DNA of 64,000 nucleotides from Bradyrhizobium sp. MOS003 (GTDB lineage: Bacteria; Pseudomonadota; Alphaproteobacteria; Rhizobiales; Xanthobacteraceae): contig NZ_PYFW01000001.1 in assembly GCF_003020125.1 (NCBI RefSeq), positions 1,488,001-1,552,000 on the forward strand, given 5' to 3'. Position 1 is the stretch's first letter. Every line of letters starts with the position of its first letter. Of the stretch, positions 16,675 through 24,290 are shown piece by piece. The notes beneath the pieces were generated by a model. That model was given only the letters and a program-made list of their open reading frames with translations. It ran no database searches and was not told the DNA's origin. A program made the position numbers and the translations under genes.

Positions 16675-18548
16675 TTACTGAACAAGAGAAAGCCTTATCC
16701 GAAACGATGCACCGCCGTGATCACGATGTTCTGCCCATATCAGCCCACGGTGCGCCTCGATAATTGTGCGCGCGATGGACAGCCCCATGCCCATGCCTTC
16801 TGGCTTGCTGGTGAAAAACGCCTCGAAGACCTCTTGTAGTTTGTCTTCGGGAATGCCCGGCCCGCGATCTGACACAGAGAGCTCGGCAAAATTCTCGACG
16901 CGCGAAGTCTGTATGCTGATGATACGGTCTTTCGTAGGAATATCCTTCATCGCGTCGATTGCATTAACGACCAGGTTAATAATAACTTGCTGGAGTTGGA
17001 TTTGATCGCAGACGATTGGGAGCGCGATCGGCGCAAGGGAACAGTTCAATTCGACTTTCCGTCCTGCGACTACGGCCGAAAGAAGATCGACTGTTTCTCG
17101 CACCACTTCGTTGAGGTCGAAGTTTTTCGGATCGAAAGGCACCTTTTTCAAAAGGCTCCGCATTCGCCGAATGACCTCGCTGGCGCGAAGATCATCATGC
17201 AAAATATCCTGCACGATATCCTTGAGCACAGCGACATCGGGCGTCCGGGATTTCAGGATCGCGTCCGCGGTTTCGGCGTTGGTCCGAATAGCGCCGAGCG
17301 GCTGGTTCATTTCATGCGCAATTGAGGCGGTCAGTTCGCCAGCCATGGCAAAGCGATTGACGTGGGTAAGCTCTTTCGCACGCTGCGCCGATTGTACTTC
17401 GGCAAGTCGACGCCGACGACGTTCAGCTACCAAGGTAGAGATAAGCCCAGACTGCGCCAGAATAACGGCCGTGACGAGCGCTATCTGCCACCAATACCGC
17501 TCCCACAACGATGGCTCACGGAAGTAAACGGTGCTGCCAGGTGGCAGACTGCTCTCGGCAATTCCCCACCGCTGCATTTGTAGCCAGTCGAACATGGGCG
17601 CTGCCACTTCAACGAATGACGGTTTGATGTCACCCGGCTTTTCGCCGTCAAGGATGCGCAGCGCAACCTCTGCGGCCATCTTGGTTTGTCCTGCGACGAC
17701 CTGCATCGGACCGCCGACGATGCCCTCTCCGAAAAACGTCTCGTCGTGAAAAAAGATCGGTGCATTGGCCACGCGATAAAGCCGTGAGAACGCGCTGTTG
17801 CCCTCATGCGCCACTCCCGCTGCATCAACATTCAATCCGATCCAAAAAATTGCGCTGTGTGGCGGAAGGTCAGCTGCGTCCTTGAGCATATCTTCGAAGG
17901 AAAGCTTATCGTACCAGCGAAATTGCACGCGGTCGCTGAACCGTGCGGTGGACTTGGCGACTTCGTTCCGCCACCACGTTTCGCTCTGCGAAGCACCGAC
18001 AACGATGGCAATAGTTGTCGTGAGGGGTAGTACGCGCAGGATGTTTTCAAAGAATACGGCATCGTTGTTGGACGCCGCCACGACCGTGTCGTATTCGGTC
18101 AAATTGCTGAAGTCTACGCGGCGTCGTTCTACCAGAGTGTAGACCATAGGCGTTGTTGCAAAAGGTCTTTACGGTGCGCCTGCACGAAATTAGCGGCAGG
18201 AGCGCCGATGGCCATGATCAAGTCGGGTGGCTGGTCAATGTTAAGGGTGCGAAGATACTCGACAAATGGAGCATCCGATTTGTCGCTGTTTCGTCGGGCG
18301 TTCAATAGCGAATGGTCTTGAAACTCCACAGACGTTCGTCGGCTTAACTCGGCGCGAAGGGCTTCCGAATAATCGGTCCAGGGCCTGAACCGAAGACCGA
18401 ATGAATGCAGCATCATTATCCGCTTGGGAACTAAATCGGCCGCCTGGCTTTGACTCAGCGTCGCCAGCAATAATGCGACGCCCAGGGCTGCGGCGAAAGC
18501 CCGCGCGCACGACGATCGCCATGGTAAGGCACCCAACCGGACACGCAT
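16675..18548 (-). pseudogene. Sensor histidine kinase with ABC-substrate-binding sensor domain, frameshifted
   Basis: A close paralogue of the kinase at 54071-55951. The first frame (18548 down to about 18155) holds the signal and MLHSFGLRFRPWTDYSEALR; it ends HRKDLLQQRLWSTLW. The second frame resumes at TTPMVYTLVERRRVDFSNL and carries the rest: sensor domain, one membrane helix (WWQIALVTAVILAQSGLI), the H-box SIAHEMNQPLGA, and N, G1 (SDRGPGIPEDKL) and G2 (GMGMGLSIA) boxes. Comparison shows a single missing base near 18155-18160. If real the gene is dead, since the second frame lacks a signal peptide; if a sequencing error, it is a complete kinase of about 620 residues. Confidence 0.8.
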
Positions 18549-18852
18549 CCTCGTCCGCAGCTCTGATCCAAGTAGGAGCATCGTACCCGCTCGACTAGAC
18601 AATTAACAGGGGCCGATCTGGACGGTCCTTCTCCGCTCAGGGTGTGCGCCGTGACAAGGCGGCGCTTTCCAGTGGGCGAAAATCGCTCTCAATCACCAAC
18701 TACAGGTCGACCTTCGCAGATTGGAATATGAGCCTCAGCGCCAACCCGCGGGCCTAGGGGCACACAATCCTTTCGGATCCAGCTGAAGGCGGCGCTCGCG
18801 CATCGAAAATTGAGCAATAGGCGGCAATCGCTGCCCATTACTCACTCGGTGG
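18549..18852. other. Intergenic stretch, no gene seen
   Basis: About 300 bases between the kinase start region and the tiny gene at 18853. No recognisable gene, repeat or box. Confidence 0.4.
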
Positions 18853-18939
18853 CTACTGGCAGACGTACATGATGCCGTCGCCGCCCTTGCCAATGAGCTG
18901 GGGACGCAACCGTTGCGGGCCTGTACTTGTCCTTCTCAT
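18853..18939 (-). CDS. Possible 28-residue microprotein ending MYVCQ
   Basis: Reads MRRTSTGPQRLRPQLIGKGG then DGIMYVCQ. It has a GGAG sequence 11 bases before the ATG and, most tellingly, a perfect FixK-type box 63 bases upstream, the same spacing as for the annotated genes nearby. Its ending resembles that of the protein at 8445 (IKLDDGQMYYCQ). It may be an independent microprotein or what is left of a longer secreted protein after loss of its signal peptide. Confidence 0.4.
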   Translation of the reverse strand: MRRTSTGPQRLRPQLIGKGGDGIMYVCQ

Positions 18940-19001
18940 GGGTGCGTTCTCCAAAAATGAACTTCAATAGGATGACTCGAACTCCGCGCGACGGCAGCGG
19001 C

Positions 19002-19015
19002 TTGCTCTAGATCAA
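19002..19015 (-). promoter_or_regulatory. FixK/FNR-type box TTGCTCTAGATCAA
   Basis: Fits TTG(A/C)-N6-(T/G)CAA. On the reverse strand it is 63 bases from the ATG of the 28-codon ORF; on the forward strand no gene is near. Confidence 0.65.
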
Positions 19016-19529
19016 AGGAATCGGAAAAAACGAGATGCGCCGAACCCTTCGCATTTCACCAGATAGGGCAAAGCCTGTTCTAGAGCATAGCGCTCTCGCT
19101 GCAGGAAGCCGCGACGGATCTCCCTGCCAGAAGTTCGATGTACGCAATCATAACTTTACGCCCCGTGTCTCGGTCGGCCTATTGCCCTCGTGGTCATTGT
19201 CTCAAAGGACATGTCATCGGGACTGGCCAAGCCGCGCGATGTTGCGCCAGGCAAGGTTGCCAAAAATTCCTTTCGTTGATCTGGGTCAAACGAAGCCGGG
19301 CATAAGCGCCGTGAAGATCAGCAGTTGCACTGTGCATGCCCGCGCGCAGGAAACAGATCGTTTCGCAAGCCTCAGCAAGCGCAAGTGCTTCACAAGGGAC
19401 GCGCCGCGGCAAAATACGACGGCGGGTTCGAGTTAGGCAGCCACGTCCATGCCGGTTGTATTGCTTCACCCATTTTATCGCCGTCCATTGCTCGCGAGGC
19501 GAAAGTCTTCGGCGGCTATGGCGCCGACG
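19016..19529. other. Long leader region with one box, no clear gene
   Basis: About 510 bases. A forward frame of 133 codons from 19035 has irregular composition and I do not believe it. The FixK-type box at 19276 is 240 bases before the next gene, so a long leader or an unrecognised small gene in between is possible. Confidence 0.4.
19276..19289 (+). promoter_or_regulatory. FixK/FNR-type box TTGATCTGGGTCAA
   Basis: Good consensus match with a GTCAA right half. It is 240 bases before the small membrane protein at 19530, farther than the other boxes. Confidence 0.65.
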
Positions 19530-19964
19530 ATGCCGGTCTTGCAATATCTGCTCTATGTCGGCGGCGCGTTGCTTACGCTGCTCTTTATTGTGGATGCCTG
19601 TGTTCCGGATCGATCGGCTGGACACGCCCGTTCGGGTCTGTCGCCCGCCATCCGCATCTATTCCGATCAGAAGGTGCCAGAGCGGGTCGTTCTCGACACC
19701 AGCCAGATCACGATCTTCCCAAAGGAGATCGCGAAGGGCGAGTTCGGGACTCCGCTCAGCGCTGAATCTACTCAAACCCAGGCACTTGACGCATTTGCTC
19801 AGTTTGAATCGCCTGATGCAGGCCGAATTCTGTCACGTCAATTAGTAAAGTCTGACGCGAAACGACAGCGTCAAAGCAAAATTGCAAGGAGGTACATCGA
19901 AAGACGCATCCGGCTCGTGGCGCGGCCACCGCAATATGGCTGGTTCGGCTCCCAAATGTGGTGA
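19530..19964 (+). CDS. Small membrane-anchored protein, copy 2 (SDxKxPE family)
   Basis: A 144-residue paralogue of the protein at 7351-7761: one membrane helix (MPVLQYLLYVGGALLTLLFI), then IRIYSDQKVPERVVLDTSQ and a basic tail (KSDAKRQRQSKIARRYIERR). The two copies share the membrane start and the SD(H/Q)K.PE motif but differ elsewhere, so the duplication is old. An ATG four codons earlier (19518) is an equally possible start; neither has a strong ribosome site. Function unknown. Confidence 0.6.
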   Translation: MPVLQYLLYVGGALLTLLFIVDACVPDRSAGHARSGLSPAIRIYSDQKVPERVVLDTSQITIFPKEIAKGEFGTPLSAESTQTQALDAFAQFESPDAGRILSRQLVKSDAKRQRQSKIARRYIERRIRLVARPPQYGWFGSQMW

Positions 19965-20080
19965 GCATGTCCCACCACCGTTTGCGTCGTCTGTTCGGCC
20001 AGGCAACGACGTCGATCGCTAAATCCAATCAACGTGAGGAATCGCCTAGTGAAACGTCCTCAGGACCGGGAGTTGCTGAC

Positions 20081-20347
20081 ATGAGTGAAACGTCAAAGTT
20101 TGAACGACTGGCACGCCGCGAGCTTCTCTCGTTGCTGGGATGGGCCGCTGCTCTTGGAATGGCGACATATGGCGGCCTGTTGCTATTCGCAACTGAAGCA
20201 TCGGCGCAAACAGTCGGCATGGAACGGCGCCAAGAGAGGCGAGGAGCACGTCACGAGCGGCGCCATGAGCGGCGTGCGGGACGTACCGAACGGCGCGAAG
20301 AACGGCGTGAAGGACGGACCGAACGACGCGAAGAGCGGCGCAACTAG
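20081..20347 (+). CDS. Exported Arg/Glu repeat protein, copy 2 (88 aa)
   Basis: An N-terminal segment with a paired-arginine, Tat-like start (ARRELLSLLGWAAALG) and cleavage near ASAQT, followed only by an 11-residue repeat: RRHERRAGRTE, RREERREGRTE, RREERRN. The mature part is almost wholly Arg, Glu, Gly and Thr, so it should be unfolded or a single charged helix. The intact relative at 27220 has the same plan. The ATG at 20081 has GGGAG upstream. Function unknown; binding to a polyanion or to the outer membrane is a guess. Confidence 0.7.
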   Translation: MSETSKFERLARRELLSLLGWAAALGMATYGGLLLFATEASAQTVGMERRQERRGARHERRHERRAGRTERREERREGRTERREERRN

Positions 20348-20417
20348 GCCTCCGACATGGTCTCTCTGGACATTGTTGGCCGGCACACGTCAGCTTGATC
20401 GCAATCTGGAAGCTGAC

Positions 20418-20687
20418 ATGCCGCAGACCTGGTACGTCACCTTCGAGGTTCACAAGCGCGGGACCTTGCCGAAACGGCGAAGCCCCCGAGAGACGCGCAC
20501 GTTCGAGAGCGAGGCGGACGCGAGGACTTTCGCGCGAGAGAAATTCAATGAGGGATTGATCGTCTTCGCGGGCACGCTCAATCCCCTCTTGCCGCGACGA
20601 CTAATTCCCTCGAGCGACATTCCGTCCTGGATCGAGCAAGGCCAGGGCGACGAGATTCCGGGCCACGAGACAAAGCGCGACCTTTAA
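20418..20687 (+). CDS. Conserved small protein, WYVTFEV family (89 aa), copy 2
   Basis: Begins MPQTWYVTFEVHKRGTLPKR, then SPRETRTFESEADARTFA and AGTLNPLLPRRLIPSSD, the same motif order as the protein at 5956. The N-terminal third is most conserved between the copies, and the tails differ. The gene starts 70 bases after the Arg-repeat protein and may be transcribed with it. No signal peptide, so it is cytoplasmic. Function unknown. Confidence 0.7.
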   Translation: MPQTWYVTFEVHKRGTLPKRRSPRETRTFESEADARTFAREKFNEGLIVFAGTLNPLLPRRLIPSSDIPSWIEQGQGDEIPGHETKRDL

Positions 20688-20757
20688 AAATCGCCAATGC
20701 AATCGCGGCCGCTCTTTGTCGATGACGCAGGCTAATCGGCGCCTGACAGTCCGATCG

Positions 20758-20855
20758 ACCGGCACCCTCGTCCATGGCATCACCGGCCTCTTCGTTCTGT
20801 CGGTGGTTGGGAGCTGGCGGTCGGCTGGATCCGCACAGAACGTGTCCCGCCGGTG
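20758..20855 (+). pseudogene. C-terminal scrap of an AI-2E family transporter
   Basis: TGTLVHGITGLF in one frame and WELAVGWIRTERVPP in the next match the last residues of the transporter at 12095 (GGTLVHGIIGLFIGP and WELTVAWIRTERAPP). Only some 30 codons survive, with a frameshift and a small deletion between them. It directly precedes a FixK-type box. Confidence 0.7.
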
Positions 20856-20868
20856 CACCTTGTCAGCG

Positions 20869-20882
20869 TTGACCTAAATCAA
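20869..20882 (+). promoter_or_regulatory. FixK/FNR-type box TTGACCTAAATCAA
   Basis: Perfect half-sites, 55 bases before the ATG at 20938. Confidence 0.75.
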
Positions 20883-20937
20883 CATTGGGGCGTGCGCAGG
20901 CCTTTGAATTGAGTCGATACGACGATGAGATCGAACC

Positions 20938-21129
20938 ATGTCGATTGAAATGCCTGCCTGCCGGTGGGGCATGTCGCCGGTACCTATGGCCATGCGGCGT
21001 AACGTCAACGCGCTATTCGATTTCGGCGACAAGCACATCCAGGCCGGGGACATGCAGGACGCGCTCAAGAACCAGTCGAACTTCTTCCAGGCCCAGATGC
21101 AGTTGCTCGCCGATCAGACGACGCATTAG
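20938..21129 (+). CDS. Phasin-like small protein, probably shortened
   Basis: Sixty-three residues with RNVNALFDFGDKHIQAGDMQ and NQSNFFQAQMQLLADQTTH. This FDF..K...A.D..D.L..Q..F...Q pattern is that of phasins, proteins coating polyhydroxyalkanoate granules. Typical phasins exceed 100 residues; here the stop comes early, and a +1 frame directly after it reads SVMKAAQRQDLNLKT, like a lost phasin C-terminus. It may be a shortened functional protein or a frameshifted gene. A FixK-type box 55 bases upstream suits PHA metabolism at low oxygen. Confidence 0.5.
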   Translation: MSIEMPACRWGMSPVPMAMRRNVNALFDFGDKHIQAGDMQDALKNQSNFFQAQMQLLADQTTH

Positions 21130-21195
21130 CGAGTCCGTGATGAAGGCGGCTCAGAGACAAGACTTGAATCTCAAGACTTGAACCGGTGCGTGGCG

Positions 21196-21654
21196 ATGAC
21201 CGTTCAATTTCTACTTGGTACCCTAGTCAGCGTGATCAACATCATGATTCATGCGCTCGTGACTGTTGCAGCGATCGACATTGCCCGCACCGCCGGCTTG
21301 AAGCATACCTCACGGCCTCGATCACACCTGATGGCCGTCATGGTCACGATCGCTGTCATTTTGATGGCCGCACACACAGTCGAGGTATTGGTCTGGGCGC
21401 TGGCTTACGCCATCGTCGGCGCGGCCCCGGAGGGAAGCGAATTGCTGTACTTCACCTTTGTGAATTACACCACGCTCGGCTATGGTGACATCACGCCCGT
21501 AGAGAGATGGCGGCTGACGGGACCGATGACCGCCATGAACGGCATTCTGATGTTCGGCTGGTCGACCGCCGTCCTGTTCGAAGTGTTGCGCAAGACGGTC
21601 GAACACCTCGCCGCGATCGCGGCGCCCGGCTTTAGTTCTGGAGATCGAGGCTAG
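21196..21654 (+). CDS. Two-helix potassium channel family protein
   Basis: A 152-residue membrane protein with a K+ selectivity filter TTLGYGDITP between hydrophobic helices, plus two extra helices at the start (VQFLLGTLVSVINIMIHALV and AVMVTIAVILMAAHTVEVLV). The filter is intact, so selective K+ conduction is expected; there is no RCK or cyclic-nucleotide domain. The ATG at 21196 was preferred to a TTG at 21178. Its 3' end overlaps the convergent FixK-like gene by 23 bases. It may help set membrane potential or turgor under the same stress as its neighbours. Confidence 0.8.
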   Translation: MTVQFLLGTLVSVINIMIHALVTVAAIDIARTAGLKHTSRPRSHLMAVMVTIAVILMAAHTVEVLVWALAYAIVGAAPEGSELLYFTFVNYTTLGYGDITPVERWRLTGPMTAMNGILMFGWSTAVLFEVLRKTVEHLAAIAAPGFSSGDRG

Positions 21655-22315
21655 TGAGTTGCTGCTTGTCGAGCAGCACGATCTGGCGCTGATTGTTGCC
21701 GATGAAGCTGAGGACGCCGAGTTCATGCAGCCGCGACAGTACGCGGGACACGGTCTCCAGGGTCAATCCAAGATAATCTGCGATGTCGCGCCGCGACATC
21801 GGCAGCGCCATGATGCCGGCCGCGGTCAGCCGCTTATCCATCTCGAGGAGGAAAGCCGCGACACGCTCCAGCGACGTCTTGCGCCCGAGCAGCAGCATGT
21901 GGTCTTCCGCATGCTGAAGATTGCTGTTGGTCATGGTGAGCAGGTTGCGAGCCACCATCGCATCGCCTTCGGCGACTAGCTCGAGGCTTTGCCGCCTGAC
22001 CAGTCGCACTGTGGTGTCGACGATTGCCTCTGCAGTGAATCTATGTTCGCTGCCGTTTTCTAGCCCAAAGATGTCACCCATCAGGTGAAACGCGCCGATC
22101 TGCCGACGGCCGTCGGGCAGCAGCTTGTAGCTTCGCACAGCGCCCAGCTTGACTTGGTAGACGTAGTCCGCCGGTTCTTTCTCGCCGTAGATCTCGGTGC
22201 GCCTTCTGTACGTAAATTCGTTTAAACTGATGATCGGATTTAAATCGCTGGTCATCCCGAATTCGCGAAGCGAATTGAGGCGCGGGGACGCATCGGCGGC
22301 GTTGCGTATGTACAT
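21632..22315 (-). CDS. FixK-like Crp/Fnr family transcription regulator
   Basis: A 227-residue regulator with an N-terminal cyclic-nucleotide-type beta-roll (YVYQVKLGAVRSYKLLPDGR, FHLMGDIFGLE) and a C-terminal winged helix whose recognition helix is LTLETVSRVLSRL; the E..SR pattern fits binding to TTGA-N6-TCAA boxes. There is no cysteine at all, so it lacks the Fe-S cluster of Fnr/FnrN and any redox-active Cys. It is therefore FixK-type, with activity set by its level or by proteolysis. The ATG at 22315 has GGGAG eight bases upstream. It is the obvious candidate to read the boxes in this window. No such box precedes its own gene. Confidence 0.85.
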   Translation of the reverse strand: MYIRNAADASPRLNSLREFGMTSDLNPIISLNEFTYRRRTEIYGEKEPADYVYQVKLGAVRSYKLLPDGRRQIGAFHLMGDIFGLENGSEHRFTAEAIVDTTVRLVRRQSLELVAEGDAMVARNLLTMTNSNLQHAEDHMLLLGRKTSLERVAAFLLEMDKRLTAAGIMALPMSRRDIADYLGLTLETVSRVLSRLHELGVLSFIGNNQRQIVLLDKQQLTSLDLQN

Positions 22316-22538
22316 GGCCAACTCCCGAACTGATGATGACGTGATAGCTCGCCAGGAGAGTTTTCATCATTCGGGAAAGAGGCCGCTGATATCCTCAGGT
22401 CCCGCAAAGGTTGTTTACGACGAGGTAGCATTAGCAGCCATTGTCTCTAGGTTCATTGTACCAAGGGACAGGGAGGTGGCGCGGAATGAAATGTCAGTCA
22501 CGAGGGCTGTCCGAGTAAACTGAGTATGGCGCGAACGG

Positions 22539-22567
22539 CATATTGCGGCATATGATGCTGCAATATG
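22539..22567. repeat. Inverted repeat CATATTGC-N13-GCAATATG
   Basis: Eight-base perfect arms 102 bases before the response regulator at 22669, in the region between it and the divergent FixK-like gene. It could be an operator for either gene; it is not the usual FixK box spacing. Confidence 0.5.
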
Positions 22568-22668
22568 TGATTTCTGATTTTCGGTGCGGCAGCCAGCGCC
22601 CGAGCATTTTGGCAACTATGCGATCGCGTGTCCTAACTGCGGTTTTATGAGCGGCCCAAGAGGGGACA

Positions 22669-23292
22669 TTGCCCGGCCTCGTTTACGTCGTGGACGACGA
22701 CGAATCGTTTCGAAGGGCTATCGAGCGCCGGCTCAAGCTGGTTGGCTATGAGGTCGTGGCGTACGCATCCGCGCAGGATTTGCTGGATGATTTGCCGGAC
22801 GCAGAAGAGCCAGGATGCATCCTGCTGGACGTACAGATCCCCGGTCTGAGTGGACCCGAACTGCAAGCCCGCCTCGTTGAACTCGGTTCGGTGCTGCCGA
22901 TCGTGTTCCTCACCGGTCATGCCGATACCGCGACGACAGTCCGCGCGATCAAGGCCGGGGCGGAAGACTTTCTGACCAAGCCGGTTTCGTCGGAACAATT
23001 GATCGATGCGATCCAACGGGCATTGGCTCGCTGGGAGGCCTCACGTGGCCAACAGAGCAAGCTCGAATCGCTACGTGTCCTTCTGACATCGTTGACGCCG
23101 CGCGAACGGCAGGTGTTCGACCTGATTGTGCGCGGAAAGATTAACAAGCAGATTGCCTACGAGCTTGGGACAACGGAACGAACGGTGAAGGCGCATCGCC
23201 ATCAAGTCATGGAGAAGATGAAGGTACCTTCGTTTGCCGAGCTGGTTTCGATTGCCGAGCGGTTGGGTCTACGAGACTCCAAAAAGACGTAA
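22669..23292 (+). CDS. FixJ/NarL-type response regulator (REC-HTH)
   Basis: A 207-residue regulator: receiver domain residues 1-120 with the acidic pocket (VVDDDES), phospho-acceptor Asp54 in ILLDVQIPG, the Thr in FLTGHAD and Lys in FLTKPVS, then a LuxR-type HTH (LTPRERQVFDLIVRGKINKQ, TERTVKAHRHQVMEKM). The start is a TTG at 22669 with AAGAGGGGA in place; no in-frame ATG precedes the receiver. No cognate kinase is adjacent; the nearest is the frameshifted kinase at 16675. It is divergent from the FixK-like gene, which suggests it could control it in a FixLJ-FixK-like cascade. Confidence 0.9.
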   Translation: MPGLVYVVDDDESFRRAIERRLKLVGYEVVAYASAQDLLDDLPDAEEPGCILLDVQIPGLSGPELQARLVELGSVLPIVFLTGHADTATTVRAIKAGAEDFLTKPVSSEQLIDAIQRALARWEASRGQQSKLESLRVLLTSLTPRERQVFDLIVRGKINKQIAYELGTTERTVKAHRHQVMEKMKVPSFAELVSIAERLGLRDSKKT

Positions 23293-23482
23293 GTACCAGT
23301 CGGTAAATACTTCCCTGGTCGCGCGACCTGTACGAAGGGACAATATGAAAGTTTATTGACAGAATCCGATGGAGGCTGCCTACATGGCGGTGTCTGCCAG
23401 CCGAGTTTGCAGACGGACTATTTAACGGCCGCACTGCTCGCGATGCCGCTTTGAATTTTCAGGGAACGAGAAAGCCAGCCTG

Positions 23483-23857
23483 TTGCCCGCACGCAAGTCC
23501 ATTTTCGTTGTGGAGGACGATTCGTCCATGCGCCGAAGCATAGAGCGCTTGCTTCGAGAACATGGCTTTAATGCGATATGCTTCGATTCCGCAAGCGCGC
23601 TGCTACGATATGGCCATCTCCACGAGGGCTGCTGCATTGTGTTGGATATCAACCTGAATGGCGAATCCGGTATCGTCCTACACCGCATGCTGAGGACGGA
23701 GGGCATTGCCGTGCCGGTCATCTACATCACCGGCAATGACAGCCAAGCAACCCGGTCGGCAGCGATCGAGTCGGGATGTGTCGCCTACCTGACGAAGCCG
23801 TTTGCTGCGAATGCATTCATTGAATCGGTCGAACGAGTCTGCGTCGGCAGCGGCTAG
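23483..23857 (+). CDS. Single-domain response regulator (receiver only)
   Basis: A 124-residue receiver without an output domain: VVEDDSSM, phospho-acceptor Asp55 in CIVLDINLNGESG, YITGNDSQ and the Lys in YLTKPFAANAF. A TTG at 23483 must be the start, because the first ATG downstream would lose the acidic pocket. It is a close paralogue of the receiver at 56037, which lies next to the intact kinase; by analogy this one may have belonged to the frameshifted kinase at 16675. It could act as a phosphate shuttle or sink. Confidence 0.85.
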   Translation: MPARKSIFVVEDDSSMRRSIERLLREHGFNAICFDSASALLRYGHLHEGCCIVLDINLNGESGIVLHRMLRTEGIAVPVIYITGNDSQATRSAAIESGCVAYLTKPFAANAFIESVERVCVGSG

Positions 23858-24003
23858 GCTGATCGCACTTGCTACTCTAGCGTGTTTGCCAGCGTACCCT
23901 TGTGGACTGAAGCAAATTGCGTCAGCGGCAATGACGTCGTCACGATCAGAACATTGGAAGCGACCGCCCTAGCATCAGTATCTTTCCGGATACCAAGCAG
24001 CAT

Positions 24004-24290
24004 CGCGCGAACCACTTCGCGGCGTCGCGGAATTCCACCAGCAGAAAGAAGCCGCGATCGACGGGCTTGAGCGAGACGCCGTGGTTCATGATCGCGAGCG
24101 GCAAGGACCGTTGCCGACGGGGCGTACCACTTAGCCGAACATCGGCAGCGGAACCGGCCTCGCCCAGACCTGCTTCTGAATACGGACGTCGTTTTCGGCG
24201 CGCGCCGGAGAGAGCAGAGAGGCCAGGAGGAGCAACGCCGCGGCCGTCGACTTGGGAGTTGGTGCATGTCGGAGATTCGTACCCTCCTCC
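24004..24290 (-). pseudogene. Alpha/beta hydrolase (dienelactone-hydrolase-like), N-terminal fragment with frameshifts
   Basis: Two frames read in turn give a coherent protein: TAAALLLLASLLSPARAEND (signal peptide) then VRIQKQVWARPVPLPMFG, a stop, and in another frame PLAIMNHGVSLKPVDRGFF and EFRDAAKWFAR. The xxMNHG segment is where the oxyanion-hole strand of secreted hydrolases lies. Similarity ends near 24004, so the catalytic serine region is missing. Clearly dead. Confidence 0.65.
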
